Source: Pseudomonas maioricensis
GTDB taxonomy: Bacteria; Pseudomonadota; Gammaproteobacteria; Pseudomonadales; Pseudomonadaceae
Length of the DNA stretch: 64,000 bases
Reading direction: 5' to 3'
Assembly (NCBI RefSeq): GCF_022790535.1
Contig: NZ_LOHG01000004.1
Coordinates: 393,890 to 457,889 of the forward strand
Notes under the pieces: generated by a model
The model's database searches: none
What the model was told of the DNA's origin: nothing
Seen by the model: only the letters and a program-made list of their open reading frames with translations
Part shown: in pieces, positions 61,178 to 64,000 of the stretch
How the letters are laid out: each line of letters opens with the position of its first letter
Numbering within the stretch: position 1 is the stretch's first letter
Translations under genes and position numbers: made by a program

Positions 61178-61897
61178 ATGTTGTTGAATAAACCAACGTC
61201 ACGAAGGAAGTTTCTGCTTTCTTCCTTGATTGCATTACCTGCGATAGGCGTCGCCATTAAAGGTCTGAGCGCTGCGGAAGCAGCGGAGATGGTTGCGCCA
61301 AAACTTGAAGAATACCGTCCGACTTTTTTCAGCGCGGCTGAATGGGCCTTCATCATGGCGGCCTGTGATCGCCTGATCCCGGCCGGTGGCCGTGGCCCTG
61401 GCGCGCTGGAAACCAATGTTCCAGTCTTTATCGATCAGCAACTGGCCAGCGATCTGGGCAGCGAGATCTATCTGGAAGGCCCTTTCAAACTCGATGCCCC
61501 GGCAGAGATGGGTTATCAGATCCCGTACCGCCCGCAAGAGATCTATCAGAAAGGCATCAAGAGCGTTGACGCTTTCTGTCAGGACAAGCATCAGAAGAAC
61601 TTCGCATCGCTGGATGCAGCCAAGCAAGAAGACGTGCTGAAGCAGCTGCAGAAAGGCGAAGTGAGCTTCAAGGCGTTTGGCGAGGACGTGCTCAAGTCCA
61701 AGCAGTTCTTTGGCGAACTGTTGAACCACACCAAGCAAGGCTACCTCTCGGACCCGATCTATGGCGGCAACAAGGGCATGAAAGCCTGGATCGCCATCGG
61801 CTTCCCCGGAGCCCGCGCCAGTTACGTGGAGTGGGTGACACAGCACAACGTCAAGTACCCCCTCGGCCCGGTCAGCATCAGCGGCCTGCGCGGTTGA
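61178..61897 (+). CDS. gluconate 2-dehydrogenase subunit 3 (gamma subunit)
   Basis: 239-residue small subunit of the periplasmic gluconate 2-dehydrogenase complex. The N-terminus has a twin-arginine signal, TSRRKFLLSSLIALPAIGVA, so the folded complex is exported by Tat, probably carrying the signal-less flavoprotein. The AEWAFIMAACDRLIPAGGRG block is typical of the family. AGGGGCC before the ATG at 61178 supports it over a GTG at 61154. Followed by the flavoprotein and cytochrome genes. Confidence 0.93.
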   Translation: MLLNKPTSRRKFLLSSLIALPAIGVAIKGLSAAEAAEMVAPKLEEYRPTFFSAAEWAFIMAACDRLIPAGGRGPGALETNVPVFIDQQLASDLGSEIYLEGPFKLDAPAEMGYQIPYRPQEIYQKGIKSVDAFCQDKHQKNFASLDAAKQEDVLKQLQKGEVSFKAFGEDVLKSKQFFGELLNHTKQGYLSDPIYGGNKGMKAWIAIGFPGARASYVEWVTQHNVKYPLGPVSISGLRG

Positions 61898-61933
61898 TCT
61901 CTTTTCGCCAAGCATTTCCAGCATAGGTTTCTC

Positions 61934-63703
61934 ATGGCAAATATTACTAATGACGAAGTCGACGTAGTTGTCGTCGGCCTCGGCTGGGCCGGCTCGTTGA
62001 TGAGCATTGAACTGGCTCAGGCAGGTTTGAAAGTACGCGCTCTGGAGCGCGGTGAAGATCGCAACAACACCGACTTCGCCTATCCAAAGCCAGCCGATCA
62101 GTACGCGTACGGCATCCGTAACAAGATCATGGCCACGCCGAAAGCGGCAGCAATGACCGTTCGCCACACCGCCAACGACGTCGCGCTGCCGACCCGTAAA
62201 TGGGGCGCTTTCGAGCCAGGTACTGGCGTGGGCGGTTCTGGCCTGCACTGGACCGGCGTATTGATTCGTCCAACGCCGACCGACATCAAGCTCAAAACGT
62301 ATGCAGACCAGGCCTACAAGCCAGGCATCCTGCAAGAAGACATGCGCATCGGCGATTACCCGTTCACGTGGGATGAAATCGAACCGTTCCTGGACAAGTT
62401 CGACAAGATCTGTGGCCTGTCGGGTAATACCGGCAACCTGCAAGGTCGCATCATCGAAGGCGGCGACCCGTTCGAAGGGCCACGTTCCAGCGCATTCCCG
62501 CTGCCGCCCCTCGAAAACACCCTGAACTGCAAGATGTTTGCGGACGTGGCGCGCAAGATGGGTTACCACCCGTTCCCGAACCCGTCAGCGAACGTTTCCC
62601 AGGCGTGGACCAACCCGTACGGCAACCAGATCGCGCCGTGCAACTACTGCGGTTATTGCAGTAAGTACCCGTGCCTGAACTACTCGAAAGCCTCGCCGCA
62701 AACCGCGGTGCTGGACTCGCTCAAGCGCATGGAAAATTTCTCGTACCGGGTTAACGCCAACGTACTGAAAGTTGAACTGCATCCGGACGGCAAGACCGCC
62801 AAGGGCGTTACCTACGCCGACGCCGACGGCAACCTGGTATTCCAGCCTGCTGGCATCGTCGTGTTGGCGGGCTTCCAGTTCGTCAACGTGCGTCTGATGC
62901 TGTTGTCCGGTATCGGCAAGCCTTACGACCCGATCACCGAAACCGGTACCGTTGGCCGTAACTACGCGTTCCTGAGCAACGGCGGTTCCACGCTGTTCTT
63001 CAAGGACAAGGAGTTCAACCCGTTCGCCACCGCCGGTGCTACCGGGCAGATGTTCAACGACGTTTCGCCGGGCAACTACGACGGCGCAGCACTGGGCTTC
63101 ATTGGCGGCGCGAAGATTCACAGTTCGCAAGCCACCGGCGCACCTATCGGCACAGCGCTGCCAAGCGGCACGCCGGATTGGGGCCAGGGCTGGAAAGAAG
63201 GCATGCAGGACTGGTACGGCCACTCGATGAAAGTGAGCATCACCACCAGCTGTCAGTCTTATCGCGGCCACTACGTGGACCTGGACCCGACGTACAAAGA
63301 TCCATGGGGCTTGCCACTGCTGCGTATCACCTTCGACTGGAAACAGAACGAGCTGAAACTGCAGCAGCATCTGCGCAAAATCGTGCTGGCAATCACCAAG
63401 GAACTGGGTCCGGACAGCTACAGCGAAAGCTTCCTGTCGATGGACTCGCATTGGGATATCACCAAGTACGTATCGACCCACAACGTGGGCGGCGCGGTCA
63501 TGGGCGACGATCCGAAAACCACCGCACTCAACCGATACCTGCAGAGCTGGGACGTGCATAACGTCTTCGTGCCGGGCGGCAACGCCTTCCCGCAGAACTT
63601 CCAGGCCAACCCGACTTCACTGATCGGCGCACTGACCCTGTTCTCGGCCAAGGCCATTGTTGATCAGTACATCAAAAACCCTGGCCCACTGGTTCAGGTA
63701 TAA
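61934..63703 (+). CDS. gluconate 2-dehydrogenase flavoprotein subunit (GMC oxidoreductase)
   Basis: 589-residue FAD enzyme oxidising gluconate to 2-ketogluconate in the periplasm. FAD motif VVVVGLGWAGSLMSIELAQA at about 10-29; a CNYCGYCSKYPCLNYSKA cysteine cluster near residue 236, usual in this family and possibly an iron-sulfur site; C-terminal active-site THNVGGAVMGDDPKTTALNR and VFVPGGNAFPQN. No signal peptide of its own, fitting export with the Tat-bearing gamma subunit. Confidence 0.94.
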   Translation: MANITNDEVDVVVVGLGWAGSLMSIELAQAGLKVRALERGEDRNNTDFAYPKPADQYAYGIRNKIMATPKAAAMTVRHTANDVALPTRKWGAFEPGTGVGGSGLHWTGVLIRPTPTDIKLKTYADQAYKPGILQEDMRIGDYPFTWDEIEPFLDKFDKICGLSGNTGNLQGRIIEGGDPFEGPRSSAFPLPPLENTLNCKMFADVARKMGYHPFPNPSANVSQAWTNPYGNQIAPCNYCGYCSKYPCLNYSKASPQTAVLDSLKRMENFSYRVNANVLKVELHPDGKTAKGVTYADADGNLVFQPAGIVVLAGFQFVNVRLMLLSGIGKPYDPITETGTVGRNYAFLSNGGSTLFFKDKEFNPFATAGATGQMFNDVSPGNYDGAALGFIGGAKIHSSQATGAPIGTALPSGTPDWGQGWKEGMQDWYGHSMKVSITTSCQSYRGHYVDLDPTYKDPWGLPLLRITFDWKQNELKLQQHLRKIVLAITKELGPDSYSESFLSMDSHWDITKYVSTHNVGGAVMGDDPKTTALNRYLQSWDVHNVFVPGGNAFPQNFQANPTSLIGALTLFSAKAIVDQYIKNPGPLVQV

Positions 63704-63714
63704 GGAGCGAGAAC

Positions 63715-64000
63715 ATGACATCCAAATCCCGCTCCCGGCTGCTGGCATTGCTGGCGGTCTGTGTAATGCTTGCCCTGCTGGCCTGGCTGGTCAGCGTGTT
63801 CCTCAACAAATCGGGTGACGCGTCTGCGCAGATGACTCAGGAAGTGACGCCCGAACTCATCAGCAAAGGTGCGTATCTGGCTCGCGCTGGCGACTGTGTG
63901 GCGTGCCACACCGCTCACGATGGCAAAACCTTCGCCGGTGGCCGTGGTATCGAGTCGCCAATCGGCACGATCTACGCGACCAACATCACACCGGATAAAG
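63715..64000 (+). CDS. gluconate 2-dehydrogenase cytochrome c subunit (partial)
   Basis: Cut by the window end; 95 residues visible. A signal anchor (LLALLAVCVMLALLAWLVSV) is followed by the first heme c site CVACH near residue 62 and the GGRGIESPIGTIYATNITPD segment typical of the triheme membrane-bound subunit that passes electrons to ubiquinone. AAGGAG precedes the ATG. Confidence 0.92.
   Translation, partial: MTSKSRSRLLALLAVCVMLALLAWLVSVFLNKSGDASAQMTQEVTPELISKGAYLARAGDCVACHTAHDGKTFAGGRGIESPIGTIYATNITPDK

Overview
The window is a typical Pseudomonas chromosome segment, most likely from the P. fluorescens / P. syringae side of the genus. Three things point there: the gene order mqo - PA4642-like - hpt - upp - uraA - hemH - photolyase - pagL - murI - moeB - prmC - prfA - hemA - TPR lipoprotein - lolB - ispE - tRNA-Gln - prs - rplY - pth - ychF, which I recall as the PAO1 PA4640-PA4673 order; the many REP palindromes of the GTGGGAGC...GCTTGCTCGCGAT type; and dense high-GC coding with short intergenic gaps. 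No phage, transposon or CRISPR array is visible.

Layout. 1-7.5 kb: M48 metalloprotease lipoprotein, dCache chemoreceptor, SRAP protein, two small conserved genes, acyltransferase, YajG-like lipoprotein. 7.5-8.3 kb: long leader-like gap before mqo. 8.3-15.6 kb: mqo, purine and pyrimidine salvage (hpt, upp, uraA), ferrochelatase, TIGR01777 epimerase. 15.9-26 kb: renalase plus Trp-rich protein, then a tightly overlapping operon ybgA-like / LitR-class MerR regulator / photolyase / SnoaL-like / SDR / FAD oxidoreductase / DUF1365 / cyclopropane-fatty-acid synthase-like / DUF2878. 26-31.6 kb, minus strand: pagL, and the hemA-prfA-prmC-moeB-murI operon. 31.8-38.7 kb, plus strand: TPR lipoprotein, lolB, ispE, tRNA-Gln, prs, rplY, pth, ychF. 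38.9-49.1 kb, accessory metabolism: secreted glutamate carboxypeptidase; a LysR / dehydrogenase / aldehyde dehydrogenase / M20 amidohydrolase cluster; L-serine deaminase with a divergent LysR regulator; a DUF3100 membrane protein. 49.6-58.3 kb: second chemoreceptor, tRNA-Met, a HigBA toxin-antitoxin pair, and a siderophore receptor with fecR and fecI. 58.8-64 kb: small unknown genes, RidA, and a three-subunit periplasmic gluconate 2-dehydrogenase cut off by the window end.

The most interesting unit is the photolyase region. Three copies of a palindromic TGTACA-N12-TGTACA operator (one imperfect) lie at 15836, 17277 and 17327, in front of the renalase gene and in front of the nine-gene operon that encodes its own LitR-like regulator. 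The regulator lacks the residues that bind adenosylcobalamin in CarH. I read this as a light or photo-oxidative stress regulon combining DNA repair (photolyase), membrane lipid modification (SDR / FAD / DUF1365 / CFA / DUF2878) and NAD(P) isomer repair (renalase). Other points worth a second look are a 27-residue leader peptide coupled to pth, a small gene with a CTT-TAA frameshift arrangement, a HigA antitoxin that reads through its neighbour's terminator, a FecR with a twin-arginine motif, and REP doublets that share spacer sequence.
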